A stretch of 64,000 bases of DNA from Nonomuraea sp. MG754425 (GTDB lineage: Bacteria; Actinomycetota; Actinomycetes; Streptosporangiales; Streptosporangiaceae). Positions 33,897 through 44,018 of the stretch are shown here, one piece after another. The position numbers and the translations under genes are program-made. Location: assembly GCF_021699195.1 (NCBI RefSeq), contig NZ_SSXE01000031.1:50220-114219 (forward strand). The letters are read 5' to 3'. The first letter of the stretch is position 1. Each line of letters opens with the position of its first letter. The notes beneath the pieces were generated by a model. The model did no database searches and was not told the DNA's origin. It worked only from the letters and a program-made list of their open reading frames with translations.

Positions 33897-34760
33897 ATGC
33901 CCTACTTCGAACGCTCCGGCGTACGCCTGTTCTACGTCGACTACCCGTCCGCCGCCGACTACCCGTCCGCCGCCGGCTCCCGGCCGCCGCTCACCCTCCT
34001 GCTCGTGCACGGCCTGTGGGGCGCGGCCGAAGGCTGGATCCACCAGATCCCCGCCCTGCGCACCCGCTACCGCACCGTGGCCGTGGACCTGCGCGGGCAC
34101 GGCCGCTCCGGCGCCCCGCCGTCGGGCTACGACCTCGGCGACCACGCCGAGGACCTGGCCGCGCTGATCCGGCACGCCGGACTGACGCCGGTCGTCCTGC
34201 TGGCCCATTCGATGGGGTGCTCGGTGGCCACCGTCCTGGCCGCCCGCCACCCCGATCTGGTCCACGCCCTGGCGCTGGTCGACCCCGACTACGCCGGCGA
34301 TCCGGGCGAGCGGGAGTGGCTGGCCCGCCTGGCCGACGACCTGGAGGGGCCGGACGCCGACCAGGTCGCGCAGGATCTCGTCAGCGACCGTTTCCACGCC
34401 CCCGCCACCCCTGGGCACCTGCGCGCCTGGCACCTGCTGGAGGTGCTGGCCCGGCCGGCGTGGGTGCGGGCGCAGACCTTCCGGCACAGCGCGTTCGGCC
34501 CGAGCAGCCTGCGTTTCCGTCCGCAGGCCGAACCCGTCCTGCGGCGCCGCCGCCGGCCGGTGCTGGCCTTCCACCGCCATCCGGCACGCGCCGAGGTGGA
34601 GCGCCGGTGCCTGCCCGGCGAGCACAGCCGCATCGTGCAGCACCCCCACGCGGGCCACTTCATCCACCAGGAACAGCCCGACGAGGTCAACGACACCCTG
34701 ATGCAGTGGCTGGCCGCCCTGCCCCCGTCAGAAAGACAGGTACCCAGCCATGGCCGTTGA
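33897..34760 (+). CDS. Alpha/beta hydrolase
   Basis: A 287-residue hydrolase. The oxyanion motif is LLVHGLWGAAEGW, the nucleophile elbow is LAHSMGCSVA with Ser near residue 104, and the catalytic His is in HAGHFIHQEQP near the C-terminus. Close to the N-terminus the sequence DYPSAA occurs twice in a row, encoded by an exact 18-bp tandem repeat. It overlaps the MFS start by 11 nt. Fits an esterase or lactonase acting on the compound imported by the neighbour. Confidence 0.82.
   Translation: MPYFERSGVRLFYVDYPSAADYPSAAGSRPPLTLLLVHGLWGAAEGWIHQIPALRTRYRTVAVDLRGHGRSGAPPSGYDLGDHAEDLAALIRHAGLTPVVLLAHSMGCSVATVLAARHPDLVHALALVDPDYAGDPGEREWLARLADDLEGPDADQVAQDLVSDRFHAPATPGHLRAWHLLEVLARPAWVRAQTFRHSAFGPSSLRFRPQAEPVLRRRRRPVLAFHRHPARAEVERRCLPGEHSRIVQHPHAGHFIHQEQPDEVNDTLMQWLAALPPSERQVPSHGR
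33939..33974 (+). repeat. Exact 18-bp tandem repeat within a hydrolase gene
   Basis: GACTACCCGTCCGCCGCC occurs at 33939-33956 and again at 33957-33974, adding DYPSAA twice in a surface loop. The frame is kept. Confidence 0.9.
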
Positions 34761-36075
34761 CGAGAGCCTGGCGCCGGGCGGCGCCGCCCCTCCCCCGTCA
34801 TCACCCCGATTCAGGGCGCGAGCCTGGGGCGTCACCGCCGTCCTGGTGCTCTCCTCGGTCGTGGTGTTCCTCGACAAGGCCCTCCTGGGCCTGGTCGCCA
34901 AGCCGATGAGCGCCGAGCTCGGCATGTCTGCCGCCGGTTTCGGCTCCCTGGGCAGCGCCTCCTACGTGCTGTTCGGCGTCACCTGCGTCGCCGTCAGCTT
35001 CGCCGCGCAGCGCGTCTCGCCGCGCTGGGTCCTGCTGGTCTGCGGCCTGTTGTGGGCCGCCGGCCAGGTGCCGGCCGTCGTCGCCGCCACCGGCGGCATG
35101 CTGTACGCGAGCAGGATCCTCGTCGGAGCCGCGGAAGGACCGGCCAACCCGCTGGCCATGACCGTGCTGTACTCGTGGTTCCCCAACGAGCGGCGCGGCC
35201 TGCCGCAGGCGCTCTACACGGCGGGCGCCGCCGTCGCGAAGATCGCCCTTGCGCCCGTGCTCACCCTGATCATCATCGGGTTCGGGTGGCGGGCCGGGTT
35301 CCTCACCGTGGGGGCGCTCGCGCTGGCCTGGTCGCTGCTGTGGCTGGCCACCGGGCGGCAGGGGCCGTACGGCGCCGCCCCCGCCCGCGGCGACCGGCCG
35401 CGGCCCGGAGACCCGGCCCGCGTGCCGTGGCATCGCGCGCTGCTCAACCGCACCTTCATCGGCTGCTTCGTCGCCTACTTCGCCCAGAATGCGCTCGCCG
35501 CCATCATCTTCACCTGGCTGCCCTCGTACTTCGAGAACGCGCTGGGGTTCTCACCGGAGGCGGCCGGGGCGCTGTTCGGGCTGCCCAGCGCGCTCGGCAT
35601 CGTGGCGCTGGTCGCCTCCGGGGCGGTCACCGACCGGCTGCTGCGCAGGGGCGTCACCTCCAGAAAGGCCCGCGGCCTGCTGGGCGGCGCGTGCCTCACC
35701 GGCGCCGGCATCCTGCTGACCTGCCTGCCGCTGATCCACACGCCGCTGCCGGCCATCGCCCTGCTGATGCTCGGCTACGGCATCTCCGTCACCGTCAACA
35801 CCTTCGCCAACCCGGCCGTGGCCGAACTCGTGCCGCCCGCCCAGCGCGCCGGAATCCTGGGCGTCTTCGCCGGGCTCAGCGTGACCGCGGGCATCGCCAG
35901 CCCCGTCATCACCGGCCGGCTGCTGGACCTGGCCGCCACCCCCGAGGCCGGCTACACCACCGCCTTCCTGCTCAGCGGTATCCTGCTCGCCGTCGCGGGA
36001 GCGCTGTTCGCGCTGCTCGTCCACCCCGAGCGAGACCGCCACGACCCCACCCGGAGTGCGCATGTCCCGGCCTGA
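34750..36075 (+). CDS. MFS transporter, anion:cation symporter type
   Basis: A 441-residue transporter with 12 helices. FLDKALLGLVAKPMSAELGMS in helix 1 and RILVGAAEGPANPLAMTVLYSWFPNERRG after helix 4 match the anion:cation symporter branch that imports sugar acids and aromatic acids. It belongs to the LysR-linked operon, overlapping the hydrolase stop and the nitroreductase start. It probably brings in the substrate of the pathway. Confidence 0.85.
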   Translation: MAVDESLAPGGAAPPPSSPRFRARAWGVTAVLVLSSVVVFLDKALLGLVAKPMSAELGMSAAGFGSLGSASYVLFGVTCVAVSFAAQRVSPRWVLLVCGLLWAAGQVPAVVAATGGMLYASRILVGAAEGPANPLAMTVLYSWFPNERRGLPQALYTAGAAVAKIALAPVLTLIIIGFGWRAGFLTVGALALAWSLLWLATGRQGPYGAAPARGDRPRPGDPARVPWHRALLNRTFIGCFVAYFAQNALAAIIFTWLPSYFENALGFSPEAAGALFGLPSALGIVALVASGAVTDRLLRRGVTSRKARGLLGGACLTGAGILLTCLPLIHTPLPAIALLMLGYGISVTVNTFANPAVAELVPPAQRAGILGVFAGLSVTAGIASPVITGRLLDLAATPEAGYTTAFLLSGILLAVAGALFALLVHPERDRHDPTRSAHVPA

Positions 36076-36748
36076 ACCGCACGTCCCGCCCCTCGACCTC
36101 ACCCCGGACGAACTGCTCTCCACCACCCGCGCGGTACGCCGCCGGCTGGACGTGACCAGGCCGGTGCCGCGTGAGGTGCTGCTCGACTGCACCCGCCTGG
36201 CCCAGCAGGCGCCCACCGGGCGCAACCGGCAACGCTGGGACTTCGTCTTCGTCACCGACCCCGACCGGCGGCGCGCCCTGGCGGAGCTGTGGCGGCGCGG
36301 CCTGACCGAACCCGCCGCCCCGCGCTCCCACGACGGCCCCAGCCGCCACGACTTCACCGCCGGGTCGGGCTGGCCCGCGATCGCCGGCAGCCTGAACCAT
36401 CTCGTCGAGATCCTGGATCAGGTACCCGTCCTGATGGTGCCGTGCATCCGGGTCGGCTCGCGGGCGGAGCTCGACGATCCGGCGACGCAGGCCGGCACCT
36501 GGGGATCGGTGCTGCCCGCGGTGTGGAGCTTCATGCTGGCCGCGCGCAGCCGCGGGCTCGGCACCGTGTGGACCACCCCGCACCTCAACGTCGAACGCCA
36601 GACGGCCGCGCTGCTCGGCCTGCCCTACGAGACGACCGTTCAGTGCGGGCTCATCCCCGTCGCCTGGACGATCGGCACGGAGTTCAAGCCCGCCCGCCGC
36701 GTCCCGGTCACCGAGGTCGTCCACTGGGATCGCTGGTCGCCGGGGTGA
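36062..36748 (+). CDS. Nitroreductase-family flavoprotein
   Basis: A 228-residue FMN-dependent nitroreductase-like enzyme. STTRAVRRRLDVTRPVPREV matches the N-terminal FMN-binding Arg cluster, and APTGRNRQRWDFVFV and GLGTVWTTPHL are further family segments. Members reduce nitro groups, quinones or enones or oxidise flavins. ATG 36062 follows GGAGTGCGC and overlaps the MFS gene by 14 nt, so it is the last gene of this operon. Confidence 0.8.
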   Translation: MSRPEPHVPPLDLTPDELLSTTRAVRRRLDVTRPVPREVLLDCTRLAQQAPTGRNRQRWDFVFVTDPDRRRALAELWRRGLTEPAAPRSHDGPSRHDFTAGSGWPAIAGSLNHLVEILDQVPVLMVPCIRVGSRAELDDPATQAGTWGSVLPAVWSFMLAARSRGLGTVWTTPHLNVERQTAALLGLPYETTVQCGLIPVAWTIGTEFKPARRVPVTEVVHWDRWSPG

Positions 36749-36751
36749 TCG

Positions 36752-36798
36752 GCGGGCGCGCCGGACGGGTGCGCCGGGCTGAAAGGCGGCGCGCCCGC
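36752..36798. terminator. Bidirectional hairpin between nitroreductase and mhpE
   Basis: GCGGGCGCGCC (36752-36762) pairs exactly with GGCGCGCCCGC (36788-36798) across 25 nt. It separates two convergent operons and probably terminates both. Confidence 0.6.
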
Positions 36799-36801
36799 TC
36801 G

Positions 36802-37824
36802 TCAGGCGGCGCGCTCGCGTTCGGCGCGCAGTTGCAGGGCCACATCGATGATCATGTCTTCCTGGCCGCCGACGTAGCCCGCCTCCCCCACGCGCTGCAG
36901 GATCTCGTGGGCGGGCACCTCGTACCGCTCGGCCGCGCGCTCGGCGTGCAGCAGGAAGCTGGAGTACACCCCGGCGTAGCCCTGCGTGATCGCCCCGCGG
37001 TCGGCGAACGGCAGCCGGTGCAGGAACGGCTTGACCACGTCGTCCGCGGCGGCCAGCGCGCCCTGGACGTCCACGCCGGTCGGGATGCCGAGCCGGTCGA
37101 AGGTGGCGACCAGCACCTCGGTGGGCGAGTTGCCCGCGCCGGCGCCGAGGGCGCACAGGGCTCCGTCGATCTGGAGGGCGCCGTTCTGCGTGGCGAGCAC
37201 GGAGTTGGCGACGCCGAGCGAGAGGTTCTGGTGGCCGTGGAAGCCGACCTGCGCCTCGTGACCGATCTCGGCGACCAGCGCGCTGACGCGGGCCTGCGCC
37301 TCACCGAGTACCAGCGCGCCCGCGGAGTCGACGACGTACACGCACTGCGCGCCTCCGTCCACCATGATGCGGGCCTGGGCGGCGAGTTCCGCGGGGCCGA
37401 TGCGGTGCGACAGCATGAGGAAGCCGACGGTCTCCATGCCCAGGTCGCGTGCGGCGGCGAAGTGTTGCAGGGACACGTCGGCCTCGGTGCAGTGCGTGGC
37501 GATCCGGGCGACGGAGGCGCCCGCGTCACGGGCCTGCCGCAGGTCCTCGACGGTGCCGAGGCCGGGCAGCAGCAGGACCGCGATCCTGGCGTTCGTGGCC
37601 TCGTCCACGGCGGCGGCGACGAGCTTGACGTCGTCCTCGAGCGAGAAGCCGTAGTTGAAGGAGGAGCCGCCGAGTCCGTCGCCGTGCGAGACCTCGATGA
37701 CCTCCACGCCGGCGTGGTCGAGGGCGTGCACGACGCCGCGGACCTGCTCCTCGGTGAACCGGTGCGCCATCGCGTGGCTGCCGTCACGCAGCGTCGAGTC
37801 GGTGATCCTGATCTTCTGGGTCAT
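36802..37824 (-). CDS. mhpE: 4-hydroxy-2-oxovalerate aldolase
   Basis: A 340-residue DRE-TIM aldolase that splits 4-hydroxy-2-oxovalerate into pyruvate and acetaldehyde. [13 protein letters not shown] gives the metal-binding Asp and the catalytic Arg, [16 protein letters not shown] gives the two metal His, and QEDMIIDVA ends the C-terminal communication domain. Length matches the family. It overlaps mhpF by ATGA, in line with the known aldolase-dehydrogenase complex in which acetaldehyde is channelled. Confidence 0.93.
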   Translation of the reverse strand: MTQKIRITDSTLRDGSHAMAHRFTEEQVRGVVHALDHAGVEVIEVSHGDGLGGSSFNYGFSLEDDVKLVAAAVDEATNARIAVLLLPGLGTVEDLRQARDAGASVARIATHCTEADVSLQHFAAARDLGMETVGFLMLSHRIGPAELAAQARIMVDGGAQCVYVVDSAGALVLGEAQARVSALVAEIGHEAQVGFHGHQNLSLGVANSVLATQNGALQIDGALCALGAGAGNSPTEVLVATFDRLGIPTGVDVQGALAAADDVVKPFLHRLPFADRGAITQGYAGVYSSFLLHAERAAERYEVPAHEILQRVGEAGYVGGQEDMIIDVALQLRAERERAA

Positions 37825-38711
37825 GCGTGCACCTTCACGAGTTGCTCGCCCACCCGGGCGGCGGCGGCGGTCATGATGTCGAGGTTGCCGGCCCACGGCG
37901 GCAGGTAGTCGCCGTTCCCCCGCACCTCGAGGAACACCGCGACGCGGGCCATGCCGTTCCAGATGTCGCGCGGCGCGTCGAACTGCGGCTCGGCGCGCAG
38001 GGTGTATCCGGGCACGTACGCGGCCACCTCGCCGATCATGGCGTGGATCGACTCGGCGACGGCCGTGGTGTCGGCGTCGGCGGGGATGGCGCAGAACACG
38101 GTGTCCCGCATGATCATCGGTGGGCTCACCGGGTTCAGGATGATCACCGCCTTGCCCTTGGCGGCGCCGCCGACCTGCTCGATCGCGCGGGCGGTGGTCT
38201 GGGTGAACTCGTCGATGTTGGCGCGCGTGCCGGGGCCCGCGGAGCGGGAGGCGATGGAGGCGACGATCTCGGCGTACGACACCGGGACCACGCGGGAGAC
38301 GGCGCTCACGATCGGGATCGTGGCCTGCCCGCCACACGTGATCATGTTGAGGTTGGGCACGTCGGACAGGCTGTCCAGGTTGACCGGCGGGCACACGAAC
38401 GGCCCGACGGCCGCGGGGGTGAGGTCGATGGCCTTGATGCCCGCCGCGGCGTAGCGCGGGGCGTTGGCGGCGTGCGCCTTGGCCGAGGTGGCCTCGAAGA
38501 CCAGGTCGGGCAGGGTGTCCTGGTCCAGGAGCCAGTCCACGCCGCCGGCCGAGGCCGGCACGCCCAGCGCGCGGGCACGGGCCAGGCCGTCGGAGGCCGG
38601 GTCCACGCCGACCATGGAGTGGACCTCGATGACCTCGCTGCGCAGCAGTTTGACCAGCAGGTCGGTGCCGATGTTGCCCGGTCCGACGATGGCGGCGCTC
38701 AGCCCGCTCAC
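37821..38711 (-). CDS. mhpF: Acylating acetaldehyde dehydrogenase
   Basis: A 296-residue enzyme turning acetaldehyde, CoA and NAD into acetyl-CoA. The nucleotide motif is [12 protein letters not shown], and the active-site cysteine lies in [14 protein letters not shown], as in known MhpF/DmpF proteins. It starts with GTG overlapping the mhpD stop and ends inside the mhpE start, so the three genes form one translational unit. Confidence 0.93.
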   Translation of the reverse strand: MSGLSAAIVGPGNIGTDLLVKLLRSEVIEVHSMVGVDPASDGLARARALGVPASAGGVDWLLDQDTLPDLVFEATSAKAHAANAPRYAAAGIKAIDLTPAAVGPFVCPPVNLDSLSDVPNLNMITCGGQATIPIVSAVSRVVPVSYAEIVASIASRSAGPGTRANIDEFTQTTARAIEQVGGAAKGKAVIILNPVSPPMIMRDTVFCAIPADADTTAVAESIHAMIGEVAAYVPGYTLRAEPQFDAPRDIWNGMARVAVFLEVRGNGDYLPPWAGNLDIMTAAAARVGEQLVKVHA

Positions 38712-39514
38712 TTCGCCTCCCCCTGCGTGCCGGTGGCGAAGGCGGCCGTGACCGAGCCGATGCCGCCGAAGGTGGCCGTGACGACGTCGCCGGCCGCGAC
38801 GGGAACGGCCGCGGTGACGGAGCCGGGCAGGACGATGTGTCCCGCCTCCAGCGTGATGCCGCGCTCGCCGAGCACGTTGGCCAGCCAGACCAGCGCGTTC
38901 ACCGGCGAGCCGAGCACGGCCCCGCCCGCGCCGGTCTGTTCCAGCACGCCGCCGCGATGCAGGAGGCAGCCGGTCAGCGCCAGGTCGACGTCGCCCAGCC
39001 GGGCCGGCCGGGTGCCGAGCACGACGCCGCCGCTGGAGGCGTTGTCGGCGATCGTGTCCACGAGGGTGATCTTCCAGTCGGTGATGCGGGAGTCGATGAT
39101 CTCCAGCGCGGGCAGCACGAAGTCCACGGCGGCCACGGCCTGCGCGGCGGTGACGCCGGGGCCGGACAGCGACCGGCCCAGGACGAACGCGATCTCCGGC
39201 TCGATCCGCGGTTGCAGGAAACGGGCGGTGTCGATGGGCGCGGCGTCCAGATGGAACATGGCGTCGGTCAGATGACCGTAGTCGGGCTGGTCGACGCCGA
39301 GCTGCCGCTGCATGGCGGCCGAGGTGAGGCCGACCTTGTGACCCTTGATCACGGCGCCGGCGTCGGTCCAGCGCCGCACCTGCGCGAGCTGGACGGCGTA
39401 GGCGTCGGTGACCGACAGATCGGCGTGTGTGGTGGTCAGGGGTGGGATGGGGATGCCGGTGGCGTACGCGCTGAGCAGGTCGGCCGCCGCCGTCTCCACG
39501 GAGCCCGCGTCCAT
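38708..39514 (-). CDS. mhpD: 2-keto-4-pentenoate hydratase
   Basis: A 268-residue hydratase adding water to 2-hydroxypenta-2,4-dienoate, the C5 product of meta cleavage. [25 protein letters not shown] (metal-binding Glu residues) and [11 protein letters not shown] are family motifs. First gene of mhpDFE. The set feeds on the product of a meta-cleavage hydrolase, and the candidates for that step lie 12-15 kb away at 51276-53148. Confidence 0.9.
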   Translation of the reverse strand: MDAGSVETAAADLLSAYATGIPIPPLTTTHADLSVTDAYAVQLAQVRRWTDAGAVIKGHKVGLTSAAMQRQLGVDQPDYGHLTDAMFHLDAAPIDTARFLQPRIEPEIAFVLGRSLSGPGVTAAQAVAAVDFVLPALEIIDSRITDWKITLVDTIADNASSGGVVLGTRPARLGDVDLALTGCLLHRGGVLEQTGAGGAVLGSPVNALVWLANVLGERGITLEAGHIVLPGSVTAAVPVAAGDVVTATFGGIGSVTAAFATGTQGEAK

Positions 39515-39632
39515 GTGGGTCCTTTCGTCGTCTTCGATGTCCGACCTTCGTCCTCCGTGACGGCGGCGGGCAAGCCGGGCGTCTCGCCTGGCGGGCCGCC
39601 TGCGCCGGGACGGGCGGCGGCGGCCGGCGCGG

Positions 39633-39649
39633 CCGGGCCGGGGGCCCGG
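39633..39649 (-). terminator. Short GC hairpin after the amine oxidase gene
   Basis: CCGGGCC (39633-39639) and GGCCCGG (39643-39649) form a 7-bp stem directly after the stop codon. A weak terminator candidate in the 135-bp gap before mhpD. Confidence 0.35.
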
Positions 39650-41530
39650 TCAGTGGCAGGCGTGCGCGGCCGGGGACGGCGGCACGTCGAGGGCGGGGCT
39701 GCGGTCGAAGAAGTTCACCGGCAGCAGGTGGAACCCGGCCCGCTCCACCGGCATGACCGGCCAGTCCTCCGCGCGCGGAACGTGCGTGACGCCGAGGGTG
39801 TACCAGACGACGATGTCGGTGTCGACGGTCGGACGATCGGCCCGGGTCCAGACGGGCAGGCCGTCCCCCTCGCGGTGCTGGTTCGGGAAGTCCCCGGCCG
39901 ACCGCATCTCCGACGGCGAGTACGGGGTGACCCAGACGTTGCGCCTGGTGAAGCCGGCCCGCCGCGCGATCGGGGACTCGTCCTGCGCGAGCAGGGTCGC
40001 CGACGCCCAGCCCGGCAGCAGCTTGTACCCGACGGGCAGGCCCCAGGCGTTGGTCCTGCCCCGGTTGACGATCGTCCAGTTGCGCGACACCTGGGGGTCG
40101 GTGCGGCCGACGCCGCCGAGTTCGCTCTCCAGCAGGGTCTTGCGGACGGTGAAGGCGCTGCCGGTCGGATTGTCGGGTCCGACCGGGATGGGGGCCGCGT
40201 CGTTCTCGAAGACGCTGTTGTCCGGGCCGTCGATCTCGAAGTCCAGCCGGAAGGAGAAGATGTGCTGGTGGTAGGGGGCGACGATGTTCTCGCCGATCCG
40301 CGTGGCGCTGGGGGTGGGCTCCCCCTCGTGGATCGCCCGGGTCTGCACGATCCCGGTGAGCTTCGCCTCGACCTGCACCGAGCCGTCCTGGTGGAAGTAC
40401 CAGAAGAAGCCGTACTCGTAGTTGCCGACGGTGGCGATCGAGCTGACCACCAGACGCCGCGAGCGCCGCACCTCCGTGGCGCCGGTGACCCAGTCCTGGT
40501 GCTTCCAGAGGATGCCGTCGTCCTCCTCGTGCACGCAGATGGCGTTGGGCAGCGTGTACGGCTCCCCGTCCTCGCCGGCCATGACCGCGTCGAGGTAGCG
40601 GATCTCGCCGAGGCAGTCGCAGCCGAGGACGAGGGAGTTGGTGAGCTTCCCGAGGCCGAACTCGCCGACGTCGAAGGCGCTGCGCCAATGGTGCTCCGGC
40701 GCCGCGTCGCCGTAGGGCACCACCATCTCGGCCACCGAGCCGCGGTGCAGGATGCTGCGGTACGCGTCGCCGTCGCGGTACTCCAGCCCGTGGACGACCA
40801 GCCCCTCCAGGGGGTGCAGGCTGACCTGGAAGCGCCACTTCTGCCAGGTCAGCTCGTGGCCGTCGAGGGTGAACCCGACCCCTTCCGGCTGGGTGATCTC
40901 CAGGGGTTTGACGTCGTCGCGCAGCGGGGCGCCGGATCCGGCGTCGTAGTTGGCGCAGGCCCGGTTCATCGGGCGCACGCCGTGGTCCTTGACGTCCAGG
41001 ACGTCGCCGGTCACGAGGTCCACGAACGCGACCACGCCCTCGATCGGGTGGGCGTACCCGTTGTCGGCGGGAGAGTCGCGCACGTAGGAGATGGCGCCGC
41101 AGACCCGTTCGCCCTGGATGCCGGGGATGTTGCCGACGCACCACGGGTCGACCTGGACGTGGGTCACGTCGGTGATGCCGCGCCTGGCCAGCGCGTCGAG
41201 GTAGCGCCGGTCCTTCTTGACCGCCGCCGCCACGCTCTCGAACTCGCCGAGGAGCACCGGGGCCGCGCCGTGCGCGACGACGTCGGCGGACTCGACGGAC
41301 TGCGCGTCGAGGTCGATCCGGACGTCGTACGAGCGGCCGGTGGAGCGGTCCACGACCATGGCACGGGCCCGCCTGGGGACCTGCGTGCCCGCACGGAGCA
41401 GGGCTTTGTCCGGCTCGTCGGTGAACACGGCACTGAAGCCCGGCCTCTCGCCGACACCGGCTCCCCGCACGAGCCGGGCAACCGCCGAAATCTCGCCGGC
41501 GGTCAGTGGAGCGAACAATTCGTGCCGCAT
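39650..41530 (-). CDS. Copper amine oxidase (topaquinone type)
   Basis: A 626-residue oxidase that converts primary amines to aldehydes with release of ammonia and hydrogen peroxide. The cofactor tyrosine is Tyr371 in [12 protein letters not shown], the catalytic base is Asp287 in [10 protein letters not shown], and the copper ligands are His421 and His423 (YHQHIF) and His583 ([11 protein letters not shown]). Length and layout match Arthrobacter phenylethylamine/histamine oxidases. Arene-related neighbours favour an aromatic amine substrate. GAGAGGA precedes the ATG. Confidence 0.95.
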   Translation of the reverse strand: MRHELFAPLTAGEISAVARLVRGAGVGERPGFSAVFTDEPDKALLRAGTQVPRRARAMVVDRSTGRSYDVRIDLDAQSVESADVVAHGAAPVLLGEFESVAAAVKKDRRYLDALARRGITDVTHVQVDPWCVGNIPGIQGERVCGAISYVRDSPADNGYAHPIEGVVAFVDLVTGDVLDVKDHGVRPMNRACANYDAGSGAPLRDDVKPLEITQPEGVGFTLDGHELTWQKWRFQVSLHPLEGLVVHGLEYRDGDAYRSILHRGSVAEMVVPYGDAAPEHHWRSAFDVGEFGLGKLTNSLVLGCDCLGEIRYLDAVMAGEDGEPYTLPNAICVHEEDDGILWKHQDWVTGATEVRRSRRLVVSSIATVGNYEYGFFWYFHQDGSVQVEAKLTGIVQTRAIHEGEPTPSATRIGENIVAPYHQHIFSFRLDFEIDGPDNSVFENDAAPIPVGPDNPTGSAFTVRKTLLESELGGVGRTDPQVSRNWTIVNRGRTNAWGLPVGYKLLPGWASATLLAQDESPIARRAGFTRRNVWVTPYSPSEMRSAGDFPNQHREGDGLPVWTRADRPTVDTDIVVWYTLGVTHVPRAEDWPVMPVERAGFHLLPVNFFDRSPALDVPPSPAAHACH

Positions 41531-41672
41531 GTGGTTCCTCTCCCGAAGGTGGCCTCCACTGTCGCGCCGGGAAGGGGGCCCGACCAAGACCGCGTCTCGG
41601 TCAGTGAACCCTGCTCGGCCCGGCGGCGTGCGGTGACCGATCGGCGCCCGCGTGCCGGTCGGCCGAGATGGG

Positions 41673-42896
41673 TCAGGCCGCGGCCAGGTCGTCGTTGCGC
41701 AGGCGCATCTGCTTGCTCCTGGACATGAGCCGGTACAACGTCGGGCTGCTGAACAGCACCCTTCGCAGCCGGATCATCAGGGTGCGGCGGGCCTGCTCGG
41801 CGCGGGTGGCGGGGGTGAACAGCGTGCGGTTGGTCAGGCCGCTGCGCTGGCAGGCGTCGGTGTAGGGACGCAGCCTGGCCTCCCAGGCCGTCAATGCCGC
41901 CGCCAGGTCGCCGGGGTGGCGCTGGAGCATGTGGCCCAGCAGGTCGGCGCCGGCGATGCCGCTGGTGGCACCCATGCCGGCGTACAGGGTGACGCACCAG
42001 GCGGCGTCGCCGACGAGGACGACCCGGCCGCGGTGCCAGGTGTCGAGGCGGGCCTGTTCCACGGAGTCGAACAGGTACTCGTCGCTGGTCTCCAGCACCC
42101 GCACGGCGGTCTCCATCAGCTCGCCGAGCGGTTCGGGGCCGTAGACCTCGCGGATGCGTCGCGCGGCCGGCTTGGTGAACTCGGCGTCCACGTCGTCGGT
42201 GTGGTAGGAGAACAGCACGGTGGGCGGGCGGTCGGCGAAGGGGAAGACCCAGAACGAGCGGCCCGGCTCGGTCAGGATCACGCCCTCGCCGCGGGCCAGG
42301 CCCGGCAGTTCGGCGGGCAGGGCGAAGGCGGCGATCATGTGGTCGAGCCGGTGCAGGTACTTCTCCGGCGGGCCGAAGGCCAGCTTGCGCACCGTGGAGC
42401 GGAGCCCGTCGGCTCCGACGACCAGGTCGAAGCGTTCGGTGCGCGCCGTGCCGTCCGCGGTGTCGCGCAGGGTGACCGTCACGCCATCGGCGTCCTGCTC
42501 GATCGCCTCGGGCACGGTGGCGTAGCGGATCTCGACGTCGTCGGGCAACGCGTCGAAGGCGGCGCGTTCGACGTCGCCGCGCATCATCATCCAGGGGCCG
42601 TTCGGCAGGTCGGCGAAGCCGATGCCGGGCCGGCGGCGGCCCGCGCGGTCGATGTCGTGGTTGACGCGCCGGGCCGGGATGCGGTTGCGCAGGCCCTTCA
42701 GGATGCCGAGCCGGTCGGCGGCGATCCGGCCGGAGCCGAACATCGCGATGAAGTAGCCGCCGCCGCGCCGGGCGGCGGCCTTCTCGATGACGACCGGCCT
42801 CCAGCCGGCCTGGTGCAGGGCGATGGCAGTGGAGATGCCGCTGACGCCGAGCCCGACGACCAGGGCCCGGGGGGACGATTGCGCGGAGGTGGTCAT
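41673..42896 (-). CDS. FAD-dependent aromatic-type monooxygenase
   Basis: A 407-residue flavoprotein of the p-hydroxybenzoate hydroxylase fold. The FAD motif is VGLGVSGISTAIALHQAG with Glu at the ribose site (VIEK), the second motif is VVGADGLRSTVR, and the FAD ribityl motif is VLVGDAAWCVTLYAGMG. Members hydroxylate phenols or polyketides. Upstream of the amine oxidase on the same strand, it may prepare a ring for cleavage. The 3' neighbour gap is 142 bp. Confidence 0.85.
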   Translation of the reverse strand: MTTSAQSSPRALVVGLGVSGISTAIALHQAGWRPVVIEKAAARRGGGYFIAMFGSGRIAADRLGILKGLRNRIPARRVNHDIDRAGRRRPGIGFADLPNGPWMMMRGDVERAAFDALPDDVEIRYATVPEAIEQDADGVTVTLRDTADGTARTERFDLVVGADGLRSTVRKLAFGPPEKYLHRLDHMIAAFALPAELPGLARGEGVILTEPGRSFWVFPFADRPPTVLFSYHTDDVDAEFTKPAARRIREVYGPEPLGELMETAVRVLETSDEYLFDSVEQARLDTWHRGRVVLVGDAAWCVTLYAGMGATSGIAGADLLGHMLQRHPGDLAAALTAWEARLRPYTDACQRSGLTNRTLFTPATRAEQARRTLMIRLRRVLFSSPTLYRLMSRSKQMRLRNDDLAAA

Positions 42897-42949
42897 GATG
42901 TCGATCCCTTGCTGAGGGGCGATGAGGTGTGGGCGAGCTGACGCGCTCG

Positions 42950-43180
42950 ACGGGCGGCGCGGGGCGGGACGCGGGCACGGCGGAGCCGCCGGTCGTGCGA
43001 TGGGTGCGGTGGACGGTCACGGCGTCCCCGGTGACGATCAGGTCGCAGCGGGTCCGGCCGGTGCCGGCCGCATGGTGTGCCGTCTACGGGAGTACTGGCG
43101 GCCGGAGGCGTCGGTCACGATGGTGACGTCGCGGGTGCTGCCGGGAGCTTCGGTGAGGAAGGCGCGTCGCCGCGGATCAT
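42950..43180 (-). pseudogene. Decayed small ORF behind the TetR gene
   Basis: An ATG at 43180 overlaps the TetR stop (TGATG) behind GGAGAGG. The direct reading stops after 21 residues, but the other frames continue in a protein-like way: AFLTEAPGSTRDVTIVTDAS, then SRRRHTMRPAPAGP, then CDLIVTGDAVTVHRTHRTTG. Two single-base changes would join them into a protein of about 80 residues. I take it as a degraded small gene that once belonged to the TetR operon. The 283-bp gap holds nothing else I can see. Confidence 0.35.
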
Positions 43181-44004
43181 CACCTCTCCTTCGCGGGTTG
43201 GTCGCAGGGTGGCGGCAGGGCGACCGCGCGCAGGAACGCGTCGGCGAAGTACTCGCAGGACTCCTCCATGCTCGGCAGGACGAGGCCGGGCACCAGTTCG
43301 CTGACCGGCCGCAGCAGGAAGTGGTGCAGCACGGGCCCGACGAGCTGATGCATGAGGATCGGCACCGGCAGGTCGCGGATGCGGCCGCGCGTCACCTCGC
43401 CGGCCAGCCACTCGCTCACGCCATTGAGCAGGCGCGGGCCGACCAGCTCGGTGAGTTGTTTGAGCCCGTCGTCGGACGGCTGGGCGAGCAGCCGCGCGAT
43501 CATCGCCGGGGCCAGGCGCGGGCGATGGTCAAGCCCTTGGGCGAGGCGTCGGTAGAGCAGGTGGACGGTCTCGGCGAGGTCCCGGTCCGGATCGGAGAGC
43601 GCCTCGCCCACGTCGAGGCCGTCCGCGTACTTTTCGAAGATCGCCCGCAGGAGTTCGTCGCGGCCGCCGAACGCGGCGTACAGGCTGTGCACCGAACAGC
43701 GGGCGGCGGCGGCCACGGCCTCCAGGGTGAGGCCCGTCAGCCCGTGCTCGGCGATGAGCCGCGCGCCCGCCTCGATCGCCCGCTCGCTGACCGGGTTCCG
43801 CCTGCCCGGGTCGACGCCGGAGGCCCGGACCGCCTCGTCGAGCTGGTGACGGGTGCCGCCGAGCTTGCGCAGCAGGGTGCTGCGGGAGATGCCGGCTTCC
43901 TTGGCGATCGCCAGCACCGGGACGTCGCTCACGTCCTTGCCGAGCCGGTGGGCGGCGCGGACGGCGGCGTCCACCAGTTCCGGTGGGACGGGGTGCGCAC
44001 TCAT
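43180..44004 (-). CDS. TetR-family regulator with an extra N-terminal helix-turn-helix
   Basis: A 274-residue regulator. The TetR DNA-binding domain is displaced to residues 72-125 (SERAIEAGARLIAEHGLTGL, then AARCSVHSLYAAFGGRDELL), and an additional helix-turn-helix-like segment occupies residues 25-55 (VPVLAIAKEAGISRSTLLRKL). The second half is a normal ligand domain. GATACA/TGTATC palindromes stand in front of the start, so it is probably autoregulated. Likely targets are the monooxygenase and amine oxidase downstream. Confidence 0.8.
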   Translation of the reverse strand: MSAHPVPPELVDAAVRAAHRLGKDVSDVPVLAIAKEAGISRSTLLRKLGGTRHQLDEAVRASGVDPGRRNPVSERAIEAGARLIAEHGLTGLTLEAVAAAARCSVHSLYAAFGGRDELLRAIFEKYADGLDVGEALSDPDRDLAETVHLLYRRLAQGLDHRPRLAPAMIARLLAQPSDDGLKQLTELVGPRLLNGVSEWLAGEVTRGRIRDLPVPILMHQLVGPVLHHFLLRPVSELVPGLVLPSMEESCEYFADAFLRAVALPPPCDQPAKER

Positions 44005-44018
44005 GATCGACCCTTCTC

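Noticed and set aside
36802..39514. mhpDFE as part of biphenyl or phenol clusters with plasmid origin
   Set aside because: No transposase, integrase or plasmid genes are seen and codon use matches the rest of the window.
39515..39632. GC-rich gap before mhpD as a possible small gene
   Set aside because: No start with ribosome site and no protein-like reading; it is probably only the mhpD promoter.
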